A DNA stretch of 64,000 bases from Agrobacterium tumefaciens (GCA_025560025.1 CP048486.1:806001-870000); one strand, 5' to 3'. Positions 39,982-50,405 are shown, counted from the stretch's first letter. The notes: generated by a model from the letters alone, not told the origin. A program made the numbers and translations.

Positions 39982-40346
39982 TGTCGCGCCGCCAGTCGAT
40001 CCGCGAAAAAATTATGAGCCGCATCCAGATAGACGCTGAAACCGGATGCTGGATCTGGACCGGCCCGACCTCCGGCAGCACCGGGCGCGGGCGAGGCTAC
40101 CCCCGTATGTGGCTCGGCGGCCAGACTGTGGCTGTCCATATTACGATGTGGACAAACGAACACGGCTATGTTCCCGGCAAGATGGAGCTGGACCACAAGT
40201 GCCGGAACCGTCTCTGCGTCAATCCAAATCCCGATCACCTCGAAATGGTAACCCGGAAAGTCAACGCCCTGCGCCGAGAAGAAGCACGTCGCATGCGATG
40301 CGAGGAAATAGCGGGCCGCACCATGTCCATGGAGGATCATTCCTAA
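39981..40346 (+). CDS. HNH endonuclease
   Basis: 121 aa from ATG 39981. HNH pattern ETGCWIWTGPTSGSTGRGRG, MWLGGQTVAVHITMWTNEHGYVPGKMELDHKCRNRLCVNPNPDHLEMVT: the DH of ELDHKC, the N of VNPNPDHL and a downstream H. Related to phage HNH nucleases used in packaging, homing or host interference. Sits beside the integrase. Confidence 0.85.
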   Translation: MSRRQSIREKIMSRIQIDAETGCWIWTGPTSGSTGRGRGYPRMWLGGQTVAVHITMWTNEHGYVPGKMELDHKCRNRLCVNPNPDHLEMVTRKVNALRREEARRMRCEEIAGRTMSMEDHS

Positions 40347-40516
40347 TGACCCAGCCAGCTATTTTGCGAAAGCAAGACATGATGCGCGCGGCCGAGGTCG
40401 CCAATAATTCGGGCTGCCGGATCGAGATAAAGGTCGGCGACACCGTCATCACCGTCATACCCAGTTGCGAAAACGAGAAGGTGAAGGGAATTGACTACTC
40501 GCGTCCCGTACTGTGA
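40346..40516 (+). CDS. Hypothetical small protein
   Basis: 56 aa from the ATG that overlaps the HNH stop (TAATG). MTQPAILRKQDMMRAAEVAN followed by a beta segment (CRIEIKVGDTVITVIPS). Possibly an excisionase-like or regulatory peptide because it directly precedes the integrase; no HTH is evident, so this is only positional. Confidence 0.5.
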   Translation: MTQPAILRKQDMMRAAEVANNSGCRIEIKVGDTVITVIPSCENEKVKGIDYSRPVL

Positions 40517-40526
40517 TATCTCGGGC

Positions 40527-41618
40527 ATGCCGAGAAAACTTTACCCACACGTCCACAAGCAAAAGACTCGCCATGACAAGTGGGTCTTTTATTTCCGTCT
40601 TGGAAAAGGGAAGCGCGTTCGTTTGCCCAATCCGAATGATCCGACCTTCAAAGCGGCCTATATGGCTGCGCTGAACGGTTCTCCGGTTAAGGTGGAAACC
40701 GCACACGAAGGCACGCTGGGCTGGTTGTGGGAGAGATATACGACAGAGAGCGCGAAGTGGGCAGGATACAGCGCCGCCACCCAAAAGCAGCAGCGGCTGA
40801 TCATGGCGAAGGTGCTCAAGACCGCTGCAAAGTCATCGCTAAAAGTCGTCACTCAGGACGTCATTCAGGAGGGCGTTGATAAGCGCCACGAGACGCCGGC
40901 GCAGGCCGGGAATTTCATCAAGGTAATGCGGGGCATGTTCGGCTGGGCAAAGAAAATGCGGTTGGTGGCCGTGGATCCATCGCTTGGCGTGGAAGCCCCC
41001 GACTACAAAAAGGGCGGATTTCCAGCTTGGACCATCGACGAGGTTAAGGCGTTCCGCCAGAAATACGAAATCGGGACAACTGCTCGACTGGCGATGGAGC
41101 TTATGCTTTTGGCGGGCTTACGCCGATCAGATCTTGTAAGGGCCGGCCGCCAGCATATCAGCGGCAAGATCCTCTCTATGGATACAGAGAAGACAGGCGC
41201 GCGGATCACCGTCGAACTTTCCGACGATCTGATCACCGTCATTAATGCCACGCCTCGCAAGGGCCTGCACCTGGTCGAGACATCCCGGGGAAAGCCTTTC
41301 GTTAAGGAGGGATTCGGGAATTGGTTTCGGGACCAGTGCAATGAGGCGAAGGTCTACAAGTCCGCGCACGGCCTACGAAAGCTCAGCGCTACGCTTGCCG
41401 CCGAAGGTGGTGCGGCCTCACATCACCTGCTTGCTCAGTACGGCTGGACCAACTTGGCGACCGCAGAAATATACACCCGTGGTATCGATAGGCGCCGACT
41501 TGGGATCGAGACAAGCCGCATCGTGGCGGATCAGATCGGGAACATAACTTCCCCTCACCCAGTTCCAGGTGAGGGAATTAGCGCAGAAAGCGAAATAAAA
41601 ACAAATACTAAGAAATAA
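40527..41618 (+). CDS. int: Tyrosine-recombinase integrase
   Basis: 363 aa from ATG 40527 (MPRKLYPHVHKQKTRH; a TTG at 40491 is possible). N-terminal arm-binding domain, core-binding helices (TLGWLWERYTTESAKWAGYSAATQKQQRL), and a catalytic domain with Arg in LAGLRRSDL, HGLRKLSA (HxxR) and the nucleophile in ATAEIYTRG. It ends at the right prophage boundary. Confidence 0.92.
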   Translation: MPRKLYPHVHKQKTRHDKWVFYFRLGKGKRVRLPNPNDPTFKAAYMAALNGSPVKVETAHEGTLGWLWERYTTESAKWAGYSAATQKQQRLIMAKVLKTAAKSSLKVVTQDVIQEGVDKRHETPAQAGNFIKVMRGMFGWAKKMRLVAVDPSLGVEAPDYKKGGFPAWTIDEVKAFRQKYEIGTTARLAMELMLLAGLRRSDLVRAGRQHISGKILSMDTEKTGARITVELSDDLITVINATPRKGLHLVETSRGKPFVKEGFGNWFRDQCNEAKVYKSAHGLRKLSATLAAEGGAASHHLLAQYGWTNLATAEIYTRGIDRRRLGIETSRIVADQIGNITSPHPVPGEGISAESEIKTNTKK

Positions 41619-41835
41619 GGTGGCACACCTCTCGTGGACACCATTTTCCTGTTATCCGTTGCAGCCTGCTCAAGGCAGCAAGTCCTCGGCATACTACAAA
41701 CGGAGGCAGCGCGCCTGCTTCGGCGTTTCCGACAGCATTCCATCGCCGCAGGCGAAATCGATGAAGGTCCGGTTCGCCCTTCCCAACTGAGATTGCCGTT
41801 CCCGGCCTCTGGCTGTTTCCACGGCTACAGGCCTT
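41619..41835. other. Right prophage boundary region, candidate attR
   Basis: No supported gene. It begins with near-direct repeats (GTGGCACAC and GTGGACACC, ~41621-41644). No tRNA is present. The attachment core should lie here or at its start, but cannot be named without the left end. Confidence 0.45.
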
Positions 41836-42597
41836 TCAAAGCCCCGTCACGCCATCCCAGATCAGCTTCACCGCCACCAGCGCCACGGAAGTGTAGGTCA
41901 GCGGATAGAAGATGGAGGCGCGCATGCGGCGCACCGTCCAGGCGCCGAGCCATGTCGACACGATCGCCAGCGGAACCATCAGGGCGGCTCGCCCGAGGTT
42001 CTGCGCGCCGAAACCGCCCAAGGCGGCGTAAGGCACGAGTTTCAGGACATTGGTGATTGCAAAAAACATCACATTGGTACCCGTGAAGACCTTGGGGTCC
42101 ATCCGAAGCGGCAGGAGATACACCTGAAGCGGCGGCGCACCGGCATGCGCCACGAAGCTGGTGTAACCCGCAAGCAGGCTCCAGAACCGCCCAGCCATCG
42201 GTCGCTCCCTTGCAACCGTGGTCAGAGCACTTTTCGCGAAGACGACACGCAGCACGAACACCGCCGAGACCACGCCAACGACCAGACGGACGACGGCGTC
42301 CGAGGTGATTTCGGCGGTCATCCATCCAAGCCCGATGCCAACGACGGCTGCTGGCAAAAGCTGGCGCATGATCCTCCAGTCGACCCAGCTGCGCCAGGCC
42401 GCAACGCCAACCATGTCCATGACGACGAGGATCGGAAGCAGGATCGCTGCCGCGGTTACGGGCGACATCACCAGCGCCATGAGCGGAACGCCAAGCAAGC
42501 TCATGCCACCGAGACCGCCCTTGGAGAGACCGACCAGCACGACCGCGAGAATGGTGACACCCAGCTCCAGAGGAGAGTTGAAAAGGGTCAAGCGCAT
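41836..42597 (-). CDS. TauE/SafE-family sulfite/sulfonate exporter-like permease
   Basis: 253 aa with about eight hydrophobic helices. First repeat LELGVTILAVVLVGLSKGGLGGMSLLGVPLMALVMSP carries the family motif GxxKGGxGG-like, and the second half repeats it (GYTSFVAHAGAPPLQVYLLP). Moves sulfur-containing or organic anions across the inner membrane. First host gene to the right of the prophage. Confidence 0.85.
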   Translation of the reverse strand: MRLTLFNSPLELGVTILAVVLVGLSKGGLGGMSLLGVPLMALVMSPVTAAAILLPILVVMDMVGVAAWRSWVDWRIMRQLLPAAVVGIGLGWMTAEITSDAVVRLVVGVVSAVFVLRVVFAKSALTTVARERPMAGRFWSLLAGYTSFVAHAGAPPLQVYLLPLRMDPKVFTGTNVMFFAITNVLKLVPYAALGGFGAQNLGRAALMVPLAIVSTWLGAWTVRRMRASIFYPLTYTSVALVAVKLIWDGVTGL

Positions 42598-42655
42598 CTC
42601 CTCGGCAATGCCGCAGGCATCCCTGCCGGATGCCGCACATAAATATCAGCCCTTT

Positions 42656-42842
42656 TTAGTCGGACCTTTTGACGGTAGATATCAGCGACGACCGCGCTGA
42701 CGATGATCGGTTCATGGCGATCTCCTGATAGTAAGCATTCACGCCCAGAAATGTGAAGCCCGACATCAACGAAGCGTGGATCACGACACTGAAAATCTGC
42801 ACCCAGCCGCCCCACAGAGGCTCGTCAAGAGTTGCTACCGCG
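42656..42842 (-). pseudogene. Possible gene remnant, hydrophobic segment
   Basis: In the gap between the permease and PBP1C the minus strand has an open stretch without a good start codon; its translation contains LWGGWVQIFSVVIHASLMSG and NAYYQEIAMN, then a TAA at 42658. This looks like one membrane helix of a lost protein. No ribosome site. Low confidence. Confidence 0.25.
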
Positions 42843-42873
42843 ATGGCATGACGCGCCGTCGTATTCTAAACGC

Positions 42874-44952
42874 TCACTCGATAAACACCCGCACGCTCGA
42901 AGCGCGGCCATCGGCGTCGATCACCGTCAGCGTCGAAAATCCCTGACCCTCCGGCCGCCATTCGCTGTTGCGGCGAAGGGAGACATCCGGCAGGGGCATG
43001 CCGTTGGCGAGCCAGCGGAAGGGCGCACGCCCACCCTGCAGCTTCAGCACCAGCGGCGAAATGCCCGACTGGCTGGAAAGCTCGACCCTTGCCCCTTCCG
43101 GCGGGTAAACGATGCGGGGGGCACTTTCCCGTCTCGAGGCGGAAAGGAGACCGCTTGCGGTCAGGGTGAAACGCCGCTGGTTGGCGGGAAGGTCGCTCAC
43201 GGCGACGCGGGCGACACCGGAAGGTGCCGCCGGCATCGGCGTGATTGCCACGCCGGATTTTTCGAAAGCCTCGAACAGAATAGGGGCCGCGGTCGCGTAA
43301 CCGGCAATGCCGGGCACAGCACCGTTGTCGGCACGCCCGACCCAGACCCCGAGTACATGCCGCCCGTCAAAGCCCACCGACCAGGCATCGCGATAACCAT
43401 AGCTGGTGCCGGTTTTGTAAGCGATGCCGCGCTGCTTCATGCCAAGCGGCGGCAGCACGCCGGAGAGAATGTCGGTAATATTCCAGATTGCCGCATCGGA
43501 AAACAGCCGGTCGCCCCCCAGTCGTTCAGGGAAGGAACGGATACCGTCACCCAGCCGCACGGGATCACTACTGCCGGCAAGTCCCGTATAAAGCTGCACC
43601 AGATCAACAAGCGAAATGCCGGCACCGCCAAGCGCGATGGCGAGGCCCGGCGCTTCGTTTGCGGGGAGCACCAGCTTCACCCCTACCCGCCGGAAACGCA
43701 CCATCAGCGCAGACGGGCTGACCGCATCCAGAAGCTTGACGGCGGGCACGTTGAGCGACAGTTGCAGCGCCTGCCGGATGCTGACATCGCCCTGATAATG
43801 CATATCGAAATTGCGTGGCCGGTAACCGGAAAAATCGGCCGGTCGATCCTCGATGATGGTTTCCTGCCCGACAAGACCGTCTTCGAAGGCGAGGCCATAA
43901 ATGAACGGCTTGAGGGTGGAGCCCGGCGAGCGCACGGCCCGGCTCATTTCCACGAAACCGCGCCTTGCCGTATCGAGATAATCCGCCGAACCGACTTCGG
44001 CGAGAATATCTCCGGTCTGCGCATCGGCCATGACGATGGCGACGGACACCTTGTCTCCCAGCTTTTCCGCCGCATGGCGGGCAACGGCTTCCAGTTCCCG
44101 CTGGATCGGCAGTTTCAGCGTCGAACGCGCTTCAGCGACATTCGGAAACTTGGTCCGCGCGGCAACGGCCATATGCGGCGCATAGGAAGGCAGATCTCGC
44201 CGGTTGGAGGGCACATCCGCAAGCGCCGCCCGTTCCGCCTCCCCTTCACCCACCACCCGCTCGACGGCAAGCCGTTGCAAGACACGCTCCCGCGCCTGCT
44301 TCGCCGCCGCCGGAAAACGATCCGGGCGGCGCTTTTCGGGCAATTGCGGCAACGCCACCAGAAGGGCAGCCTCCGCCGTGTCCAGGCGGGCGGGCTCTTT
44401 GCCAAACCAGGCGAGACTTGCGGCGCGAACGCCCTCGATATTGCCACCATAGGGCGCGATGTTAAGATAGAGATCGAGGATTTCCGCCTTGCTGAGCCGT
44501 CTCTCGATCTGGAGTGCACGTGCGGCCTGCAGGAATTTCGCCGAGAACGACCGGTCGGCGCGCGGTTCGATCAGCCGCGCCACCTGCATGGAAAGCGTCG
44601 AAGCGCCGGAAACGATCCTGCCGTTGCTCACCAGTTGCCAGCCGGAGCGCAGCAGCGCCCAGGGGTCGACACCGTGATGATCGTAAAAGCGCTGGTCCTC
44701 ATAGGCCACCAGCATGCGCAGGAACTGTGGGTCAACCTCGGCGGCCGTGGTTTTAAGCCGCCAGCGGCCATCCGGTGTCGAAAAGGCGCGCAGCAGCCGG
44801 CCGTCGCGATCCAGCACCTCGAAGGATCGTTGCCGGGCAGCCTCAAGCGGCGGCGGATAGGCCTTGTCCAGCGCATCGAGACCGAAGGCCGCGCCGCCCA
44901 CAAGCAACGCGACCGTCACAATGCCTGCGATGATTGCCTTTTTCCGGCTCAT
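42874..44952 (-). CDS. pbpC: Penicillin-binding protein 1C
   Basis: 692 aa, N-terminal membrane anchor, GT51 glycosyltransferase (YEDQRFYDHHGVDPWALLRS, ASTLSMQVARLIEP), transpeptidase with SPGSTLKP (Ser nucleophile SxxK), SLNVP (SxN) and KTGTSYGYRD (KTG), then a C-terminal PBP_C domain. Polymerises and crosslinks peptidoglycan. It starts in an overlap with the alpha-2-macroglobulin stop (ATGA), the classic pairing of these genes. Confidence 0.93.
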   Translation of the reverse strand: MSRKKAIIAGIVTVALLVGGAAFGLDALDKAYPPPLEAARQRSFEVLDRDGRLLRAFSTPDGRWRLKTTAAEVDPQFLRMLVAYEDQRFYDHHGVDPWALLRSGWQLVSNGRIVSGASTLSMQVARLIEPRADRSFSAKFLQAARALQIERRLSKAEILDLYLNIAPYGGNIEGVRAASLAWFGKEPARLDTAEAALLVALPQLPEKRRPDRFPAAAKQARERVLQRLAVERVVGEGEAERAALADVPSNRRDLPSYAPHMAVAARTKFPNVAEARSTLKLPIQRELEAVARHAAEKLGDKVSVAIVMADAQTGDILAEVGSADYLDTARRGFVEMSRAVRSPGSTLKPFIYGLAFEDGLVGQETIIEDRPADFSGYRPRNFDMHYQGDVSIRQALQLSLNVPAVKLLDAVSPSALMVRFRRVGVKLVLPANEAPGLAIALGGAGISLVDLVQLYTGLAGSSDPVRLGDGIRSFPERLGGDRLFSDAAIWNITDILSGVLPPLGMKQRGIAYKTGTSYGYRDAWSVGFDGRHVLGVWVGRADNGAVPGIAGYATAAPILFEAFEKSGVAITPMPAAPSGVARVAVSDLPANQRRFTLTASGLLSASRRESAPRIVYPPEGARVELSSQSGISPLVLKLQGGRAPFRWLANGMPLPDVSLRRNSEWRPEGQGFSTLTVIDADGRASSVRVFIE

Positions 44953-47900
44953 GGGGTTGCCGAGCGCACCTCCATGCGGCCGGTTGCCGTGCGGGCGGCA
45001 AATTGCGGCCGGTACATATCTTCAACCGAAGCTGCCGGATGATCATAGGTGCCGGGGGTAACGGCGCGGACCACATAAGCGAGCGCAATCTCCGAACTGT
45101 CGCCGGCCGAGCGGTCGAAGGCCGCCACGAAACGATCGTAGCGGAATTCCGTATGCGCCGCTTCCGTTTCCGGCAGCCAGTCGAAATTCGACAGTTCCGC
45201 CGAATTGACTAGGCTCGGATTGTCGATTTCAAAACCGGAGGGCAACAGGTCCGTCACCAGAATGCGTGACTGCCAGTTATTTTGCGGGACGATATTCAGC
45301 GCCACCACATAACGCTCGTTTTGCGTGACCTCGCTCGGGTTCACCTCCTCGCCATCCATGGAATAATAGGTGCGGGTAATGGTGAAGCCCTCGCCACCGG
45401 CTGCAAGCGGCTGCGAAGGCGGCGCCACCGTGGTGACGACGGCCGTGACCGGATCTGCCGAGGCATTGGCAATTTTCAGGGGAGCCGCCAGCAATTCATC
45501 GCCGCTCATCCGCTTGCCGAAGCCGCCGGTCTGCAGATCACCGTTCACATCGAGGCGGATATCCTTGTCCTCGCCTTTGACGGCGCGGGCGGCAAGCAGC
45601 ATCCATGCCTGTTCCTGGGTGCTGGTATAGGGCTTCTTTTCCCATTCCTTCGCCACCGCACCGGCAAGCTGCGGCACGACAGCCGGAACCGGGCGGCTTT
45701 CCGCCGCAAGCGCCAGCGTCGCGGCACCGTCGCGCAACGCGGAACCGTAATCCGCCCTTGCGAAGCTGACATTGGTGGCGCGGCTTGCCATGTCGAGCGA
45801 CGCGCCGAACACCGTCTTCGAACGAGCCTGATCGCCATAGAGCGAGAGGGCGGCGGCAACCTGTGCCTTGGCTAGCGGCGTCGGGAAATCGGCAAGCGCC
45901 GTATCCGCGTAATAACGCAGATCGTTGATTGCCGCCTTGCGGTTACGCGCCAGCACGTAGAGCGAATAGGCGATCTCGTTGCCGCGATCCTTGACATTGC
46001 TGTCATAGGAAAGACCGTTCTGCAGGTTGTTCAGCGCCTGCACCATGGCCTCCTCGGGAACATCGTATTTCTGTTCCCGTGCGCGGGTCAGGAAGTCGCT
46101 GATATAGGCATCCAGCCACAGATCGCCGTAACCGGGCGACCAGAGGCCGAAACTGCCGGAGCTCGACTGGAAGGACAGTACCCGGTAGATCGCCTCCTGA
46201 ACCCGTTTGCGGGTATCAGGGTCTTCCGCAACTCCGCTATCCTTCGTCATTTCCGAAACATAGAGCAGCGGCAAGGCCCGGCTCGTCGTCTGCTCGGCGC
46301 AGCCGTAAGGATATTTGTCGAGCATCATCACCAGCGCCGGAATATCGAAGGCGGGCGAACGCGTGACGTTAACGGCGACCGAAGAGCCGAGCAGCATGCT
46401 GTCGGCCAGAAGATCGCCATTGATCGTCAGGCTGCTATTGGGCGCAATCTTGATTTCACGCCGCGTCGTAACCGGCAGAACGGCCGGGCGAACCGGAATG
46501 TTCAGAACCTGCTCCAGCGAAATGCCGGCAGCATTGGAAACCTTGATGGTGATTGCACCATTGCCGGGCTGTTCGCCCGTCAGCGGAACGGTCAGCGAGG
46601 ACTTTCCACCTTTCTGAAGCGCCAATGTCTGCGATAGCTCGCCCTGATCGACCGTCAGCGCCGTATTACTGGTCACATCCAGCCGGTAATCGCCGGCCTC
46701 GCCATCGGTATTGGCGATATCGAGCCGCAATTGCGAGACGTCACCGGGTGCGAGGAATTTCGGTGCACTGGCCGTCACCACGACGGGGTCACGAATAATG
46801 GCATCGGAGACCGCATGTCCCACGCCCGTCTTCGTCCAGGCCACCGCCATGATGCGGGCCGTGCCGTTGAACTGAGGAATATCGAAGCTCACCGTCGCCT
46901 TGCCGTCAGCATCGAGTTCGACCGGACCGGCGAAGAAAGCCACGAGCTTTTCGGTGGGTGGGCTGCCCTGAAGTGCTGCGCCCCCGCCATCGCCGCCCGT
47001 GCGCAGGCGACCGGTAGCGCCAAGCGAACCGTCGATCAGGCGGCCATAGAGGTCGCGGATTTCCAGCCCCAGCCGGCGCTGGCCGAAATACCATTCATCC
47101 GGTTTCGGCGGCTCATAGCGGGTGAGGTTCAATATGCCGACATCGACCGCGGCAACGATGGCATAGGCCTTTTCACCCACGCCCGCACCGGCCACGCTGA
47201 TCGGGATTTCAAGCGGCTGGCGCGGCAATGTCTTTTGCGGCGCGCCGAGCGTGACGGCAAGCTTGCGCTCGGCCGGATCGACGGCAAGCCACTTGATGCC
47301 GATGGCGCGCATCGGCATGCGGCTTTCCTGCGCATCGCCGGGACGGAACAGCGTGGCCGTGACATAAGCGCCAGCACCCCATTCCTCGGTGACAGGAATG
47401 TCGATCTCGCCGCCATCCTCGCCGATCTCGGCATTCTGCACGGCAATCAGCTTTTCCGAACCGGAAGTGATCATCAATTCGCCGGCAAAGCGCGACGAAA
47501 CCTTGAGTTTGGCCGTATCGCCGATCTTGTAGCTCTGCTTGTCGAGGGCAATTTCCAGCGCATCCGGTGTCTCCGTCGAGCTTGCCTCGACATAAAAACC
47601 GGCATCGAACTCAACGCTGGAGACAGGCGCGCCATTGCCGGCGCCCTCCACTTCCAGCCGGTAGCGGCCCCAAGTGACAGGCACGGAAATCTCGCCGCCA
47701 TTGGCATCGACGGACAAGGTGCCAGCCTCTTGCTGCTTGGTATATTCCACAGGCTCGTAACGCCAGGAATTGCCCTGACGATACCATTGATAGTTCCGCT
47801 CGACCTTGATGAGCTTCCAGTTGAGGCCGCTCATCGCCTGTTTGGCACCGTCGGCACTAACACCGATGATGTGGAAACGGCCAACGGAGTTCTGGGCGAG

Positions 47901-50405
47901 GTCACCGGAAAATTGCGGTTTGATGCCAATGACAGGCGCTTCTGCCTTGATAGGCAGTGTCAGCGAGCGCTCCACGGCGCGGCCACCCGCCTCGCGCATG
48001 CGCACGGTGATGTTGGCGGAGAGAAGCTGCGTGGTGGATGGCAGATCGGTCAGGTCGACATTGAAGCTTGCCTTGCCTTCTTCGTCCAGCGCCGGAAGAT
48101 CGGCAAGCGCGGTGCGATTTTCCTCTTCGCTTTCCTCATCGGCCAGACCGAAGAAATAACCTTCGAAATCCGCATTCGTGCGCGTCGGCTTGATGGCGAC
48201 TTCGCCTTCCAGCGTGAGGCCGGCGGCGGGAGCGCCATAAAGATACCGGCCATCGACATCGATTACCGTTTCCGCGCCCGGATCGATTTGTTTCGCCTTG
48301 CTGGAGAGATAGAACTCGGTGCGATCAGGCACGAAATCATCGACCAGAAAGCTCTTTTCGCTGATGGCCGACGTTTTCGGATCGGTGTGGATGCGCACTG
48401 TCCAGGTGCCACGCATGGCATTTGCCTGCAACGGCAGGTCGACCGCATGGCCGCCCAGCGCCTTGCCGTCGCTGACGAAGCGCCGGTCCTCGACGCCGTC
48501 AGGGCGTGAGAAGATGAAGGTGAGCGGCAGATCCTCAATCGCCTTTCCGTCGACATCACGGGCCAGCGCCGCCGCATGGACGGTCTCGCCGGCGCGGTAG
48601 ATGCCGCGCTCGGTCCAGCTGAACACATCGATGGCGCCGGGTGCTGCACGTCCCGTCACACCGCGGTCCGACAGATCGAAGCCGGCGCGTGTCATGTCGA
48701 GGAACACATAATCCTTATCGCCATTGCGCGCCGTCAGGATGGCGGGAGCCTGCGCCGCCGTGCCGCGCATCAGGCCGGCGGAAAACACCGCCCTGCCATC
48801 CGCATCCGTCTTTGCGATACCGAGCACTTCATTGTTCTTGGCGAGCAGCTGCAAATCGACGTCCGCAAGCGGCTTGGCGCTGCCAAGGGCGCGGACGAAG
48901 ACGTTCAGGCCATCGGTTCCGGCATAGGTGGTAATGCCGGTGTCGGATACGAGGAACCATTGCGTGGCGCGGGAATCCCAGGTTTCCGGCGCGGTACCCG
49001 GCGGCACGGCGGTCAGCACATAGATGCCGGGCTTGCGCTCCGGCAGGGCCTCATCCACCGGAAAGCTTGTCACCACGTCCTTGTTGAGGTCGGGCTGAAT
49101 GTCGATTGCGCCCTGCCAGACCAGCTCGCCGATTTCGTTTTCAATGCGGTCGGCATTATAACCGTCCATCTGCGTCAGAAATTGAGAGTTGGTGAGAAGC
49201 GTAGTGATGTTGCGGTCGCCGACGCGGTAAAGCTTCAGGTCGGCCTTGTCGGCATTGACCGAGACGATGGGAATGCCGCGCCGCGCAGTGCCTGGCAGCA
49301 CGAAATTCTCACCCGTGAAGCGCACGCTGGCGGCACGGTCACGCACGTAAATATCGAGATCGACCTGTTTTTCCAGCGGCTCGTCGACCGAGGAGGGCAG
49401 ACCGGCGCGCAGCGCGATCTTGTAACGCTGGCCATGCGTCAGCCCTTCGACGCAAATCTCGCTGCCCTTGGCCTCGATGGCCTTGGGTGCGGTTCCATCC
49501 AACGTGATGAAGGAGGAATAATCGATACCGTTCTTCACCAGCGGTTCGGAAAACTGCACGCAGGCGCGCGGGCTGACGCTATCGGTATCCACCGTATTGT
49601 TGATGACGCGGAAACCCTGCCGCGCGCGCAGATCGGCATAGGTCGCCTTGGTCTGCGCATCATCGGTAAGCGCGAGGCTCTCCTTATAGGCATTGAGTGC
49701 TGCGCGATAATTCTGGGTTCGTTCGAAAGCCTTCGCCAGCCGGTTCAGGGCCTCGGTGCGGGCGCTGACCGTGCGGCTCAGCTGATAGGCGTTGATAGCG
49801 GCAGACGCGGCCTGCCCGGCAATCGAATAATTATCGGTGACCTGCGCCGCCTTTTCCGACAGTTCCGCCCAGAGCGCGCCGTCGTCAGGTGTAATCGCGA
49901 GCGCCTGTTTATAGGTGGTAACCGCATCGGGAATATTGCCTGCCGCTGCCTGCTGCCGTGCGGTCTGCACAAGCGTTTCCACGCCCTGTCCGCCCTCGCC
50001 GTCATTGGCCGCAAGGCCGGATTTCAGCCGCCGCGCCTCCTGTTGCAGGCTGTCCGTTACGAAGGACAGGCGCTGTGGCGCACCGATATCGGCCTCAGCC
50101 GCCACTTCCACGATCTTGCCGGCAACGGCGCCGGGAAAGGCATTCAGCTGATTGAAATCCGACTTGAGGAAACACCATTTCACCTTGGGATTGTAGGTGA
50201 AGGCCTTGCAAGCCGCGTCACCAACGCAAATCTCGCCGCATTGCTCCAGGGAGACATTCTGTTCGGTTCTGAGATCGAAACCGAAATAATCACCATTCTG
50301 GGTGGTGACGACCTTGCGGGAAGGCTCCGCTGCCACGGCTGGAAGAAAAGCAATGGCGGTTGAGACCGCAACCAACGAGATCCGGACGAGCGCGCGCAAC
50401 GACAT
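44949..50405 (-). CDS. Bacterial alpha-2-macroglobulin
   Basis: 1818 aa from ATG 50405 (GGGGAG upstream). Signal peptide (SLRALVRISLVAVSTAIAFLPAVAAE; no lipobox, so secreted rather than lipoprotein), a PAN/apple Cys-rich domain (residues ~30-100), MG domains, a bait region and the thioester motif GCAEQTTSRALPL. It traps proteases in the periplasm and works with PBP1C in envelope defence. Confidence 0.94.
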   Translation of the reverse strand: MSLRALVRISLVAVSTAIAFLPAVAAEPSRKVVTTQNGDYFGFDLRTEQNVSLEQCGEICVGDAACKAFTYNPKVKWCFLKSDFNQLNAFPGAVAGKIVEVAAEADIGAPQRLSFVTDSLQQEARRLKSGLAANDGEGGQGVETLVQTARQQAAAGNIPDAVTTYKQALAITPDDGALWAELSEKAAQVTDNYSIAGQAASAAINAYQLSRTVSARTEALNRLAKAFERTQNYRAALNAYKESLALTDDAQTKATYADLRARQGFRVINNTVDTDSVSPRACVQFSEPLVKNGIDYSSFITLDGTAPKAIEAKGSEICVEGLTHGQRYKIALRAGLPSSVDEPLEKQVDLDIYVRDRAASVRFTGENFVLPGTARRGIPIVSVNADKADLKLYRVGDRNITTLLTNSQFLTQMDGYNADRIENEIGELVWQGAIDIQPDLNKDVVTSFPVDEALPERKPGIYVLTAVPPGTAPETWDSRATQWFLVSDTGITTYAGTDGLNVFVRALGSAKPLADVDLQLLAKNNEVLGIAKTDADGRAVFSAGLMRGTAAQAPAILTARNGDKDYVFLDMTRAGFDLSDRGVTGRAAPGAIDVFSWTERGIYRAGETVHAAALARDVDGKAIEDLPLTFIFSRPDGVEDRRFVSDGKALGGHAVDLPLQANAMRGTWTVRIHTDPKTSAISEKSFLVDDFVPDRTEFYLSSKAKQIDPGAETVIDVDGRYLYGAPAAGLTLEGEVAIKPTRTNADFEGYFFGLADEESEEENRTALADLPALDEEGKASFNVDLTDLPSTTQLLSANITVRMREAGGRAVERSLTLPIKAEAPVIGIKPQFSGDLAQNSVGRFHIIGVSADGAKQAMSGLNWKLIKVERNYQWYRQGNSWRYEPVEYTKQQEAGTLSVDANGGEISVPVTWGRYRLEVEGAGNGAPVSSVEFDAGFYVEASSTETPDALEIALDKQSYKIGDTAKLKVSSRFAGELMITSGSEKLIAVQNAEIGEDGGEIDIPVTEEWGAGAYVTATLFRPGDAQESRMPMRAIGIKWLAVDPAERKLAVTLGAPQKTLPRQPLEIPISVAGAGVGEKAYAIVAAVDVGILNLTRYEPPKPDEWYFGQRRLGLEIRDLYGRLIDGSLGATGRLRTGGDGGGAALQGSPPTEKLVAFFAGPVELDADGKATVSFDIPQFNGTARIMAVAWTKTGVGHAVSDAIIRDPVVVTASAPKFLAPGDVSQLRLDIANTDGEAGDYRLDVTSNTALTVDQGELSQTLALQKGGKSSLTVPLTGEQPGNGAITIKVSNAAGISLEQVLNIPVRPAVLPVTTRREIKIAPNSSLTINGDLLADSMLLGSSVAVNVTRSPAFDIPALVMMLDKYPYGCAEQTTSRALPLLYVSEMTKDSGVAEDPDTRKRVQEAIYRVLSFQSSSGSFGLWSPGYGDLWLDAYISDFLTRAREQKYDVPEEAMVQALNNLQNGLSYDSNVKDRGNEIAYSLYVLARNRKAAINDLRYYADTALADFPTPLAKAQVAAALSLYGDQARSKTVFGASLDMASRATNVSFARADYGSALRDGAATLALAAESRPVPAVVPQLAGAVAKEWEKKPYTSTQEQAWMLLAARAVKGEDKDIRLDVNGDLQTGGFGKRMSGDELLAAPLKIANASADPVTAVVTTVAPPSQPLAAGGEGFTITRTYYSMDGEEVNPSEVTQNERYVVALNIVPQNNWQSRILVTDLLPSGFEIDNPSLVNSAELSNFDWLPETEAAHTEFRYDRFVAAFDRSAGDSSEIALAYVVRAVTPGTYDHPAASVEDMYRPQFAARTATGRMEVRSATP

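Noticed and set aside
40491..40526. TTG start for the integrase giving 12 extra residues
   Set aside because: The ATG at 40527 fits the usual N-terminus of this integrase type; the TTG would lengthen overlap with the small gene before it.
42832..45042. Very long plus-strand frame opposite PBP1C (736 codons)
   Set aside because: Mirror of a GC-rich gene; the minus strand has a complete PBP1C with all motifs, the plus frame has no recognisable domain or ribosome site.
46731..50363. Two long plus-strand frames opposite the alpha-2-macroglobulin gene
   Set aside because: Antisense shadows of a verified 1818-aa gene with thioester motif; composition is Arg/His-rich as in shadow frames.
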